Positions 1 to 6,434 of a DNA stretch of 11,987 nt are shown one piece after another (the first letter of the stretch is position 1; every line of letters begins with the position of its first letter). Location: the NCBI RefSeq assembly GCF_938030785.1, contig NZ_CALHIK010000108.1:1-11987 (forward strand), written 5' to 3'. Source of the stretch: an uncultured Campylobacter sp. Lineage in GTDB: Bacteria > Campylobacterota > Campylobacteria > Campylobacterales > Campylobacteraceae. The position numbers and the translations under genes were made by a program. The notes beneath the pieces were generated by a model. It ran no database searches. It was not told the origin of the DNA and saw only the letters and a program-made list of their open reading frames with translations.

Positions 1-830
1 TCGATTTTGACGGCGTCTGCGTTACCTTTGGCAAGAGCAGCTTTTTTAAGCGCCTCTTGATTTGCGCGCTCGACCTCGTATTTAGTGCGCTCAGCCTCCT
101 GTTTGGCGATCTGCACGCGCTCGATCTGCTCCTTTACCTTTGCGGGCAGAATGATCTCGCGAAGCTGCACGGCTAGCAGATCCACTGGCGAATTAGACAA
201 CGATTCGATATTTTTGCGGATGCCGTCGTCGATCGCTTTAGCGATCTTGTCGCGTTTGGTAGGCAGCTCTTCGGCGGCATAGTTGCCGATGACGCTACGC
301 ACGACGTCCTTTACGCGCGGATCGATGATCTTATCCTCCCATAAAAAGCCCCACTCGGCGATCGTGTTGGGCGCCGTGGCTTCATTGAGCCTGTATTGCA
401 CGGTGATGTCGATGCTGACGGGTAAATTTCGCGAGTCTAGCACCGAGAGCGAGTTTTTGCTGATGATACCGCCCGCGGTACCGCTTTTAGTGGCGATACC
501 CGCGCTCATATCTTCGCTGCTGGTGTAGTTGATGATACGCGTGCGAGTATCTACGACGAATACGTCCTGTATGAACGGCACGAAAAAGTGAAGTCCCGCG
601 CCAAGAGGCGTCGGATCGTATTTGCCTAAATTTGATTTGATCCCCACCTCGCCCGATTGGATCGTGACGAAAGGCTTTGCGATCACGAGCAGCGCGATTA
701 GTGCGATTATCACGTAAAACACGCCGCTAAACTTGCCCATCCCTCCGAAATTAGGAATTTTAAAATTTAAATTCCCGCCTTTTTTGTCGCTGTTTTTCTT
801 ATTAAAATAATCATTCAAATCCGCTGGCAT
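1..830 (-). CDS. SPFH/Band-7 (prohibitin/HflK-like) membrane protein, 3' end cut off
   Basis: I translated this minus-strand frame by hand; it is open from the ATG at 830 to the window edge (276 codons visible, no stop). Residues 1-33 are polar and Gly/Asn/Lys-rich. About 35-51 is a single hydrophobic membrane segment (FYVIIALIALLVIA). The Band-7 domain follows (VTIQSGEVGIKSNLGKYD, then GLHFFVPFIQDVFVVDTRT near 79-97), and a Glu/Lys/Ala-rich helix predicted to be coiled coil starts near 230. SPFH proteins form membrane-associated oligomers that often scaffold microdomains or modulate proteases; the substrate here is unknown. The start lies 8 nt after the ilvE stop and its AAGGA ribosome site overlaps the ilvE TAA, so the two are probably translated in tandem. 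C. jejuni has the same ilvE-SPFH order (Cj0269c-Cj0268c). Family call is firm; exact role is not. Confidence 0.92.
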   Translation of the reverse strand, partial: MPADLNDYFNKKNSDKKGGNLNFKIPNFGGMGKFSGVFYVIIALIALLVIAKPFVTIQSGEVGIKSNLGKYDPTPLGAGLHFFVPFIQDVFVVDTRTRIINYTSSEDMSAGIATKSGTAGGIISKNSLSVLDSRNLPVSIDITVQYRLNEATAPNTIAEWGFLWEDKIIDPRVKDVVRSVIGNYAAEELPTKRDKIAKAIDDGIRKNIESLSNSPVDLLAVQLREIILPAKVKEQIERVQIAKQEAERTKYEVERANQEALKKAALAKGNADAVKI

Positions 831-838
831 GCGCGTCC

Positions 839-1765
839 TTATTTAACGTATGTGAGCCAGTGCTCAAATTTAGGGTCTTTGCCCGTGACTACCGCGAAAT
901 ACGCCTTTTGCAAGCGGCTCGTAATCTCGCCCATCTCACCCTTACCGATGATCCTGCCGTCAATATTACTAATCGGCGTGACCTCTGCGGCGGTGCCGGT
1001 GAAAAACGCCTCGTCCGCGGCATAGAGCTGATCGCGAGCGATGCGCTCTCTGCGGACTTCGTAGCTCAGGCTGCGCGCGATTTCGATGACCGAGTTTTGA
1101 GTGATGCTCTCTAAGCTGGTATCGTTCGGCGGAGTGATGATGAGCCCATCTTTTACAATAAATAGGCACTCGCCCGGCCCCTCTGCGACGAAGCCTTGCG
1201 GATCGAGCAGTATCGCCTCATCGTATCCCGCGTCAACCGCCTCAAAATTTGCCATCTGCGAGTTAAAATAATTCGCGCTTGCCTTGGCTTTTGCCATCAT
1301 CGAAAATTGCGCGGGCTTCATCCACGATGAAATTTTAGCTTTGATGCCCTTGCGTAGCGCCTCCTCGCCCATATACGCGCCCCATTGCCACGCTGCGACG
1401 ATGACGTTTACCGGGCAGTTCGTAGACGAAACGCCCATCGAACCGTAACCGAAGTATGCAAGCGGGCGGATATAGACGGTCTGATCGAAGCGGTTTTTAG
1501 CGACGACGTCGATCTGTGCCTGACGGAGCTGCTCGAAGCTAAACGGAAGCTTGATTAGGCAGAGTTTTGCCGAAATTTCAAGCCTGCGAGTGTGCTCGTC
1601 CAAGCGGAAAATCGCGTAGCCTTTGTCGGTTTTATAGGCGCGCACGCCCTCAAATACGGCGTTTCCATAGTGCAAAGAGTGCGTCAAAACGTGGGTAGTG
1701 GCCTCCGCCCATGGGATTAGCTTGCCGTCTTTCCAGATGAGCTCGGCCTCTTGAATTTGTGCCAT
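839..1765 (-). CDS. ilvE: Branched-chain amino acid aminotransferase
   Basis: A PLP fold-type IV aminotransferase that interconverts Leu, Ile and Val with their 2-oxo acids using glutamate/2-oxoglutarate, in the cytoplasm. The length (308 aa) is normal for bacterial IlvE. The N-terminus has the family signature LHYGNAVFEGVRAY (residues 31-44). K161 in AKASANY corresponds to the Schiff-base lysine of E. coli IlvE (AKAGGNY). The GFVAEGPGECLFIVKDG block (192-208) and FFTGTAAEVTPI near the C-terminus (cofactor phosphate/substrate region) are also present. The ATG is preceded by AAAGGATCAAGA, a good ribosome site, and by a TAGAAT -10 box 31 nt upstream. It is first in a likely operon with the SPFH gene. 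Nothing looks damaged. Confidence 0.97.
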   Translation of the reverse strand: MAQIQEAELIWKDGKLIPWAEATTHVLTHSLHYGNAVFEGVRAYKTDKGYAIFRLDEHTRRLEISAKLCLIKLPFSFEQLRQAQIDVVAKNRFDQTVYIRPLAYFGYGSMGVSSTNCPVNVIVAAWQWGAYMGEEALRKGIKAKISSWMKPAQFSMMAKAKASANYFNSQMANFEAVDAGYDEAILLDPQGFVAEGPGECLFIVKDGLIITPPNDTSLESITQNSVIEIARSLSYEVRRERIARDQLYAADEAFFTGTAAEVTPISNIDGRIIGKGEMGEITSRLQKAYFAVVTGKDPKFEHWLTYVK

Positions 1766-1796
1766 TTCTTGATCCTTTGATGAAATTTAATCCGTA

Positions 1797-1802
1797 ATTC
1801 TA
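1797..1802 (-). promoter_or_regulatory. Putative -10 box (TAGAAT) for ilvE
   Basis: On the minus strand TAGAAT lies 31 nt upstream of the ilvE ATG and follows an AT-rich tract (TTAATATTCTTTTAGC). Campylobacter sigma-70 promoters typically have a recognisable -10 and an AT-rich upstream region instead of a fixed -35. The same hexamer occurs at similar distances in front of two other genes in the window. Confidence 0.4.
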
Positions 1803-1895
1803 GCTAAAAGAATATTAATTTCTAAGAAATTCTACCTGCGGGGATTTGGTACGGTAGGCGAAATTCCGTCCGCAAAATTTAAGGCGATTTGCGCT

Positions 1896-1922
1896 GCTAA
1901 ATTTTGCTTTTTAAAATTTAGC
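1896..1922 (-). terminator. AT-rich hairpin between pldA and ilvE, weak terminator candidate
   Basis: Perfect 10-nt arms, GCTAAATTTT at 1896-1905 and AAAATTTAGC at 1913-1922, are separated by 7 nt. It lies about 90 nt past the pldA stop, where a terminator is expected, but no U-run follows in the pldA direction. A second AT-rich inverted repeat (GAATTTTAT 1943-1951 / ATAAAATTC 1963-1971) is next to it. AAATTT-type palindromes are common in this genome, so function is uncertain. Confidence 0.3.
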
Positions 1923-2010
1923 GAAGCAGAGCAAAAAGCTGCGAATTTTATATTTTATGTGGATAAAATTCCACCGCAGAATTTCAGGCTTTTTGATCCA
2001 AGCCCGCTTC

Positions 2011-3132
2011 TTAAAATTCTACGAATGAAAGCCCGATGCCGATCTTATTGACGCTGCGTTTATAGTCTGCTAGGCTTTCGCCGTAGCCATTGAAGTAGCG
2101 CAGATAGCCGTAAAATCCGCTGTTAAAGATCGGGAAGCTGTAGTTTAGCTCGATCGCGCCGCGGTTACTGCCGTCAAAATGCAGATTATTTCGCCACAGA
2201 GCGCTAAGTCGCTGCTTGCCGAAAGTGTATGATGCGCGCAGATCGCCGTAGCCCATATAATCCGCGATGTCCTCGTTCGTGCGGTCCAGCCAAAACGCAT
2301 ACCACGCTCTGGGGGTGATCGAAAATCCGTCCGCGCTCCAGGTGCTTTGCGCGTAGAGCCTATTCCACGAGCGCGATTCCTCGCCGCCCTTGCCGTTTGA
2401 TTCGTGCATGGCGCCGATCTTTAGCTCATCCGCAAACGGCACTGGCGCGCTAACGTAGAGCTCGGGGCGATAGTTGCTTTCGCGGAAAGGGGCGCTATCC
2501 TGCGTGATCTGCCACCAGGAATTTTGCGCGTAAGCAAACGAAATTTTCTCTCCAAGCCCCAGCGCGTCATATGTTATCGGCCGCTCGAAGCTAAACTCAA
2601 AATGCAGCTCATCCGCTTTGCGATCGGGCTTTTTGCTAAAATCGTGGGTGAAAAGCATATAGATCGGCTCGTAGTATTTAAGCCCCAAAAATCCAAAATT
2701 TCGGCCATTTTGTTCGCCTTGCGGCACGGAATCCGGCGCGGCGGAATTTTGCGAGAGCGAGGCGGAATTAGATGCTAAATTTGATGCGGAGCCCGACGCA
2801 GCCGAGCCTGCGTCTGCGAAATTTGATGCAGCGGAATCCAGCGCGACGGGTTTCACTGCGACAGAATTTTGCGGCACCGCAGAGTTTAAAACGGCGGCAT
2901 CATCTTGCGAAGCGCGGTTTTCTGCGGACGAGGTAGAATTTTCTGCGACTCTTCGGCGCGACTTTTCGCCCCTTTCTGCTAGACTTGCCGCGGCGATCTT
3001 TTTGTAATAGATCATCGCGTTTTTGTAATCGCCCCTGGCCTCGTATTCGCCGGCCTTTGCGTATAGTTCGGAGAGATCTTGCGCGGCTAGACTCATGGCG
3101 CAAAGTGCGAGCGCTAAAGCTTTAAATTTCAT
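2011..3132 (-). CDS. pldA: Outer-membrane phospholipase A with N-terminal TPR-like and low-complexity extension
   Basis: An OMPLA-type beta-barrel phospholipase that hydrolyses phospholipids in the outer leaflet of the outer membrane; in Campylobacter PldA is linked to haemolytic activity. Residues 1-17 are a signal peptide. Residues 20-55 look like one TPR helix pair (GEYEARGDYKNAMIYYKKIA). Residues ~61-142 are an Ala/Ser/Asn/Gln-rich linker. The barrel runs from ~150 to the C-terminal Phe. The motif HESNGKGGEESRSWNRLY supplies H243, S245 and N257, with exactly the spacing of the E. coli catalytic triad H142/S144/N156; S253 matches E. coli S152. At 373 aa it is longer than E. coli PldA (289) because of the N-terminal extension. 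The start has AAAGGG 5 nt upstream and overlaps the mobA end by 11 nt. mobA-pldA adjacency is also seen in C. jejuni (Cj1350-Cj1351). Confidence 0.95.
   Translation of the reverse strand: MKFKALALALCAMSLAAQDLSELYAKAGEYEARGDYKNAMIYYKKIAAASLAERGEKSRRRVAENSTSSAENRASQDDAAVLNSAVPQNSVAVKPVALDSAASNFADAGSAASGSASNLASNSASLSQNSAAPDSVPQGEQNGRNFGFLGLKYYEPIYMLFTHDFSKKPDRKADELHFEFSFERPITYDALGLGEKISFAYAQNSWWQITQDSAPFRESNYRPELYVSAPVPFADELKIGAMHESNGKGGEESRSWNRLYAQSTWSADGFSITPRAWYAFWLDRTNEDIADYMGYGDLRASYTFGKQRLSALWRNNLHFDGSNRGAIELNYSFPIFNSGFYGYLRYFNGYGESLADYKRSVNKIGIGLSFVEF
2707..2952. repeat. Degenerate low-complexity DNA encoding the Ala/Ser/Asn linker of PldA
   Basis: Within pldA this stretch repeatedly uses short words such as GCGGAATTTTGCG and AAATTTGATGC.G (for example near 2775 and 2819). 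It encodes residues ~61-142, rich in Ala, Ser, Asn and Gln. The boundaries are approximate. Such tracts often vary in length between strains. Confidence 0.45.
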
Positions 3133-3667
3133 CTACGCCCTTTAAATCGTTTTGATAATTTATATTTAAAAACTGCTCTTTGTTTTTGAAATTTAGCACT
3201 TTGGAATTTGTAGATCCGATGAGCGCGCCGATCTTATGCTCTCCTGCGCGGTAGAGCTCAAGCGCGCGCGGAGCGAGATCCGCGTCAAAAAATCCGCACA
3301 GGCTGTGTCTGTGCAGGTCATCGCCCGCTACGCAAATTTGCCCCTCCTGCTCGCTAAGCGCGCGAATGGTAGAAATTTCTATAAAAGGCATATCGGCGGG
3401 GATGATAAAAATGCGCTCTCTGCTAAATGGCTTCAGCGCCGAATACAGCGCGCCCATCGGCGAAAAATCCTCAAATTCGTCGTAGATCATAGGAAGCGGC
3501 GGGTTAAATTTAGAGCTTTTGGCGCAGGCGAAAACCCGCTCAAACTCGCGGCTTAGGCGCGAGAAAAGAAAGTGCGTCATGCTGGGATGCCCGCGGAATG
3601 GAAACAGCGTTTTGTCGCTGCCGAAACGCGAGCTTTTGCCGCCGCAGAGAATGACGCAGGTTTTCAT
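3122..3667 (-). CDS. mobA: Molybdenum cofactor guanylyltransferase
   Basis: MobA transfers GMP from GTP to molybdopterin-bound molybdenum, making the guanine dinucleotide cofactor used by formate dehydrogenase, nitrate reductase and related enzymes (cytoplasm). From this start the protein is 181 aa, usual for the family. The nucleotide-binding loop LCGGKSSRFGSDK is at 7-19; PMGALYSAL and IIPADMPFI follow, the latter with the metal-binding Asp (D92). NINYQNDL near the end matches the family's NIN-P-DL motif. An upstream in-frame ATG at 3688 would add 7 residues. I prefer 3667 because GGTGA sits 7 nt in front of it and because the family starts directly with the strand leading into the GGKSSR loop. 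The end overlaps pldA by 11 nt, so the two are co-transcribed. Confidence 0.9.
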   Translation of the reverse strand: MKTCVILCGGKSSRFGSDKTLFPFRGHPSMTHFLFSRLSREFERVFACAKSSKFNPPLPMIYDEFEDFSPMGALYSALKPFSRERIFIIPADMPFIEISTIRALSEQEGQICVAGDDLHRHSLCGFFDADLAPRALELYRAGEHKIGALIGSTNSKVLNFKNKEQFLNINYQNDLKGVDEI

Positions 3668-3749
3668 CGAAATTTCACCGGCTTTCATCGATCTTTATCG
3701 CGGCGAAATTTTAAATTTGAAAGTAAAATTTGAAAAGAGCGCGGGCATA

Positions 3750-4526
3750 TCAGTCTTTTTGCATATATTTGGCTTTGCCAAGGGCGTTGTTTGCGATGAA
3801 CTGATAAAGGCTCGGCGCTTGAAGCTTGGCTAGCTCGGGGTATTTGGCTTTAAGCGTCTTCCATATGTCATAGACGCGCATGCCGCTTGCGTAAAGCTTC
3901 ATAATCTCGCTAAAATGCGGATCATAAAGGCTCGGCTTTTTATACAGCGAGAGTTTGCGGTCGGTATCAAGCACGGCGTTTGCCTCGATAAAAGCGGCAA
4001 GATCGCGCTCGCTTACTTTTGCAAAATCTTTTTCGTAGTGAGATTTCATATACTTTAAAATTTCTTTATTGCTAACGCCTTGGAAGTGCATTTTCTTGAT
4101 CTCGAAGCGATACGCGTATAAGAAATCCTCGCTTTTTTTGGCGGTTGCGCGAAGTCTTGTTTTTTCATCTTTGAACGTCACGGAGATAAAGTGCGTAAGC
4201 CCTGCGGCGGTGACGGCGTTTTTAAACGCTTCGTCCTCCTCGCCGATCTTTTTTAAGATCGCCTTGACGGTGTAGCCTTGGGCGATGAGGTTTGAAATTT
4301 TATCTTTATACGGTTTGTAGTCGAATCGCACGCGTCTAAAGCCCGTCTCGGCGCTGATTTTTTTATAAATTCTAGCGTGCTCGTTGGCCGTAAAATAAGA
4401 GGATTTCAGCGCTTTGCGGAGCTGTTCGGCGACTGCGGTAAAATCGTCGTAGTCGATGATGCCTGCGATCAGCTCTTTTTCGTTTACGACCTTGCCGTTA
4501 ACGATTGCGATAGTAATAACCTTCAT
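3750..4526 (-). CDS. Unrecognised protein of three ~65-residue helical repeats
   Basis: I do not recognise a named family. The start is clear: AAGGAGA lies 4 nt before the ATG. The 258-aa product is Lys-rich, has no signal peptide or membrane segment, and so is probably cytoplasmic. By eye it holds three copies of one module: I77-xx-L80-xxx-G84-xxxxx-I90 ... FI 113-114; I143-xx-M146-xxx-G150-xxxxx-I156 ... FI 179-180; I208-xx-L211-xxx-G215-xxxxx-I221 ... FI 243-244. The conserved Gly recurs at 66 and 65 residues, and the Gly-to-FI distance is 29, 29 and 28. Y-x-P precedes copies 1 and 3. The helix-G-turn-helix look suggests homeodomain-like or HTH modules (inference), so DNA binding is possible but unproven. 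It has its own promoter candidate and stands apart from the mobA-pldA pair. Confidence 0.85.
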   Translation of the reverse strand: MKVITIAIVNGKVVNEKELIAGIIDYDDFTAVAEQLRKALKSSYFTANEHARIYKKISAETGFRRVRFDYKPYKDKISNLIAQGYTVKAILKKIGEEDEAFKNAVTAAGLTHFISVTFKDEKTRLRATAKKSEDFLYAYRFEIKKMHFQGVSNKEILKYMKSHYEKDFAKVSERDLAAFIEANAVLDTDRKLSLYKKPSLYDPHFSEIMKLYASGMRVYDIWKTLKAKYPELAKLQAPSLYQFIANNALGKAKYMQKD

Positions 4527-4549
4527 GATCTCTCCTTATATCGGCAAAA

Positions 4550-4555
4550 ATTCTA
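4550..4555 (-). promoter_or_regulatory. Putative -10 box (TAGAAT) for the triple-repeat protein gene
   Basis: TAGAAT on the minus strand lies 23 nt upstream of the ATG at 4526. It is preceded by the AT-rich run TTGAGTTTATATTTTCGGT. Position and context resemble the candidate ilvE promoter. Confidence 0.4.
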
Positions 4556-4603
4556 ACCGAAAAATATAAACTCAAATTTAATTATTTGTTATCGGGCGCA
4601 GCC

Positions 4604-4649
4604 GGCTAAATTTAAAAGCCGCTTTAGGTCAAGCGCTTTTAAATTTGCC
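4604..4649 (-). terminator. Long hairpin downstream of the ygbA-like gene
   Basis: GGCTAAATTTAAAAGCCGC (4604-4622) and GCGCTTTTAAATTTGCC (4633-4649) pair over about 17 positions with two bulges and a 10-nt loop. It lies in the gap after the stop of the ygbA-like gene (4735) and before the next promoter. No U-tract follows directly, so it may be a transcript-end stabiliser more than a strict intrinsic terminator. Confidence 0.4.
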
Positions 4650-4734
4650 TATTTTGCGGCGCGGAGAGGAGGCGGGTTTTAAAATTTTTTCTCAGTTCGC
4701 AGCCATTTATTTAAGAATCTTGCGCAGTAAAATT

Positions 4735-5094
4735 TCAGCTCTTTTTAAATGAGAAAAGCTTTTTGATCTTCGTAAGCCCCAGCTTCATACCGCTGTATTT
4801 CATCATGCGAGCCATATTCGTCCACATTTCGCGCTCATAGCACGGATGCGGGCAGTGGTGGCAGCGCGGTTTTTCGGTGTGCGGACAGGCACCAAGGCGC
4901 GCGTATGCGTAGCGCAACATCCGCTCGCAGTCCGCGCAGAGATGAAACTGTGTCTGGACTAGCCCCTTGTCGTCTTTGTAGTTATGAAGCACGGCACCGT
5001 CCTTTTTAGGCGCATCCGCGTGCTTGTCGTCGCAGTAAATTTGGATAAATTTCGTTACCGTAGTTACTTCGTAGATAAATTTTTCACTCGTCAT
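4735..5094 (-). CDS. YgbA / nitrous oxide-stimulated promoter family protein
   Basis: The 119-aa product matches the YgbA_NO family: an N-terminal helix leading to IYCDDKHAD (C21), then a cysteine cluster with HLCADCERMLRYAYARLGAC (C53, C56, C70) and CHHCPHPCY (C78, C81, C85), then a basic tail with MMKYSGMKLGL. The Cys/His pattern suggests a metal or Fe-S site (inference). In enteric bacteria ygbA belongs to the NsrR regulon and is linked to growth under nitrosative stress; the biochemical activity is not established. A good ribosome site, AAAGGATCAAAG, leads into the ATG. An FNR/DNR-like palindrome lies just upstream. The permease gene ends 75 nt upstream on the same strand, so read-through is possible. 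Confidence 0.85.
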   Translation of the reverse strand: MTSEKFIYEVTTVTKFIQIYCDDKHADAPKKDGAVLHNYKDDKGLVQTQFHLCADCERMLRYAYARLGACPHTEKPRCHHCPHPCYEREMWTNMARMMKYSGMKLGLTKIKKLFSFKKS

Positions 5095-5112
5095 CTTTGA
5101 TCCTTTGGGCGG

Positions 5113-5118
5113 ATTTTA
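5113..5118 (-). promoter_or_regulatory. Putative -10 box (TAAAAT) for the ygbA-like gene
   Basis: On the minus strand TTTTAGATAAAATCC lies upstream of the ygbA-like gene. TAAAAT would start transcription near 5106, giving a short leader that still contains AAAGGA. An overlapping alternative is TAGATA at 5117-5122. Confidence 0.35.
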
Positions 5119-5139
5119 TCTAAAAGAGACAAAAATACT

Positions 5140-5155
5140 CTTGAGCGCGCTCAAG
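5140..5155. promoter_or_regulatory. FNR/DNR-like palindrome upstream of the ygbA-like gene
   Basis: CTTGAGCGCGCTCAAG is a perfect 16-bp palindrome. Its core TTGAG-N4-CTCAA fits the TTGA-N6-TCAA layout of CRP/FNR-family operators, which include NO-responsive DNR/NnrR types. Its centre (5147.5) is about 41.5 bp upstream of the start predicted from the TAAAAT box, the classic class II activator position. The alternative is a terminator stem for the permease gene ending at 5170, since a T-rich stretch follows. Confidence 0.45.
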
Positions 5156-5169
5156 CCCTTAAAGCTTTA

Positions 5170-6177
5170 CTATTTTTCTACTTTATTGCCGAGCAGTGTC
5201 GCGATAGACTTCGTTTTGTCGTTTGAGGCAAGCGCGATCTGAATGCTCATCGTCAAAGGCACCGCCAAAAACAGCCCGCCGATGCCGAGCACGAAGCCCC
5301 ATAGCAGCAGCCCTGCGAGCACGCTGATCGTTGAAAGCCCTAGCCCTTGCCCTAAAAATCGCGGCTCGATGATGTTGCCGATCGCGACGTTTACGGTTAG
5401 ATATATCGCGATGGTCCAGACACTGTAGCTTATATCCATCGTAGAAAGGGTTACAAAAAGCGTCGGGAAGACCGCTACGATCGAGCCGATGGTAGGGATA
5501 AAATTTAGCACGAAGGCTAAAATCCCCCACAGCGCGGCGTACGGAACTCCGAGCGCCCATAGTCCGAGCCCGATTAGCGCGCCCGTGCAGGCCGAAGCAA
5601 TGGTTTTAATAAGAAGGTATTTTTTCAAATTTGAAGCAAATTTTTTGACGAAAGTGTGCGTTGCGTGGCTGCGCTGCGAAAAGTAGCGGATCTTTTCGTC
5701 CATCATAGAGCTTTCAAAAACCATAAACGAGACCATTATGAAGATGAAAAATCCCGTCGAGACGATCGAGCCCGTTTTGCGAAGCAGGGTAGAGATTTGC
5801 GCCGCGACCTCGTTAGGATCGACGCCTAGTCCTTGGACATCAAACTCCACGCCGAAGCGAACAAGCCTCGTGCTGATGCCTTGCAAGACGTCGTTAAATT
5901 TAGCCTGAAGCTCCGGCAAGCGCGCCGAAAATTCCTTGATCGCGTCAAAGATCACTGAGCCGAAAAAAACCATAATCGCTACGAATGCGAAAGTCACGAG
6001 CAGGAAGCTAAAAACGCGGCCGACGCGGAGTTTTTGCACATATAACACCAGCGGCGAGACCAGCACGGTGATAAAAATAGCCAGCAAAAACGGCACGACG
6101 ATGGTCTGCGCGGCTTTAAGACCCGCCAGGATAATAACTACGCAAGCGATGGAGATCAAGGACATCTGAAGTTTCAA
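5170..6177 (-). CDS. AI-2E/PerM-family (UPF0118) membrane permease
   Basis: The 335-aa protein is very hydrophobic, with about 7-8 membrane helices: pairs at ~5-46, one at ~56-78, one at ~137-155, and a C-terminal group from ~188 to 318. Family hallmarks are VPYAALWGILAFVLNFIPTI (211-230), GNIIEPRFLGQGLGLST (267-283) and LLWGFVLGIGGLFLAVPL (290-307). The large soluble segment between helices (~80-135) is also typical. Members are annotated as AI-2 exporters or, in other cases, as Na+/H+ antiporter-like proteins, so the substrate cannot be given. I keep the TTG start at 6177 because AGGA lies 6 nt before it; the in-frame ATG at 6165 has no ribosome site. The gene is divergent from the methyltransferase. 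Confidence 0.9.
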   Translation of the reverse strand: MKLQMSLISIACVVIILAGLKAAQTIVVPFLLAIFITVLVSPLVLYVQKLRVGRVFSFLLVTFAFVAIMVFFGSVIFDAIKEFSARLPELQAKFNDVLQGISTRLVRFGVEFDVQGLGVDPNEVAAQISTLLRKTGSIVSTGFFIFIMVSFMVFESSMMDEKIRYFSQRSHATHTFVKKFASNLKKYLLIKTIASACTGALIGLGLWALGVPYAALWGILAFVLNFIPTIGSIVAVFPTLFVTLSTMDISYSVWTIAIYLTVNVAIGNIIEPRFLGQGLGLSTISVLAGLLLWGFVLGIGGLFLAVPLTMSIQIALASNDKTKSIATLLGNKVEK

Positions 6178-6395
6178 GGCTTTTCCTAAATTTAGATTTT
6201 CGCTTTGGCGCGAAATTAAGGAGTGATTTTAACTAAAATTTCATAAAATTTAGCTCTGCTTTGAAATTTTATCCGCTAAATTTAAAACTCGCTCGGTATC
6301 GTTCCGCTCGTGCAGCTTTGGTTTTTTTGGCTTGCCCGCTAAATTTAAAAACGCAAGCAAATCCCAAATCCCGCGTGGCAAAAATTAAAATTTTT

Positions 6396-6404
6396 TGCTA
6401 AAAT
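6396..6404 (+). promoter_or_regulatory. Putative extended -10 (TGCTAAAAT) for the methyltransferase operon
   Basis: TG-C-TAAAAT lies 30 nt before the ATG at 6435, downstream of an A/T-tract (AAAAATTAAAATTTTT). This fits an extended -10 Campylobacter promoter. The 6178-6434 gap also carries two copies of CCGCTAAATTTAAAA (6273-6287 and 6336-6350). Confidence 0.45.
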
Positions 6405-6434
6405 TTTGCGAAATTTACACGAGCAGGATCGAAA

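Noticed and set aside
85..528. Two plus-strand frames at 85-282 and 283-528
   Set aside because: They lie antisense to the SPFH gene, whose translation matches the Band-7 family along its full visible length; no ribosome sites or recognisable protein features.
5183..5560. Minus-strand frame inside the permease gene
   Set aside because: It is an Arg-rich alternative frame fully within a permease that has clear family motifs; a GC-bias shadow.
6273..6350. Duplicate CCGCTAAATTTAAAA words as regulatory sites between the divergent genes
   Set aside because: TAAATTTAAAA-type words occur throughout the window, so two copies are weak evidence of a regulator site.
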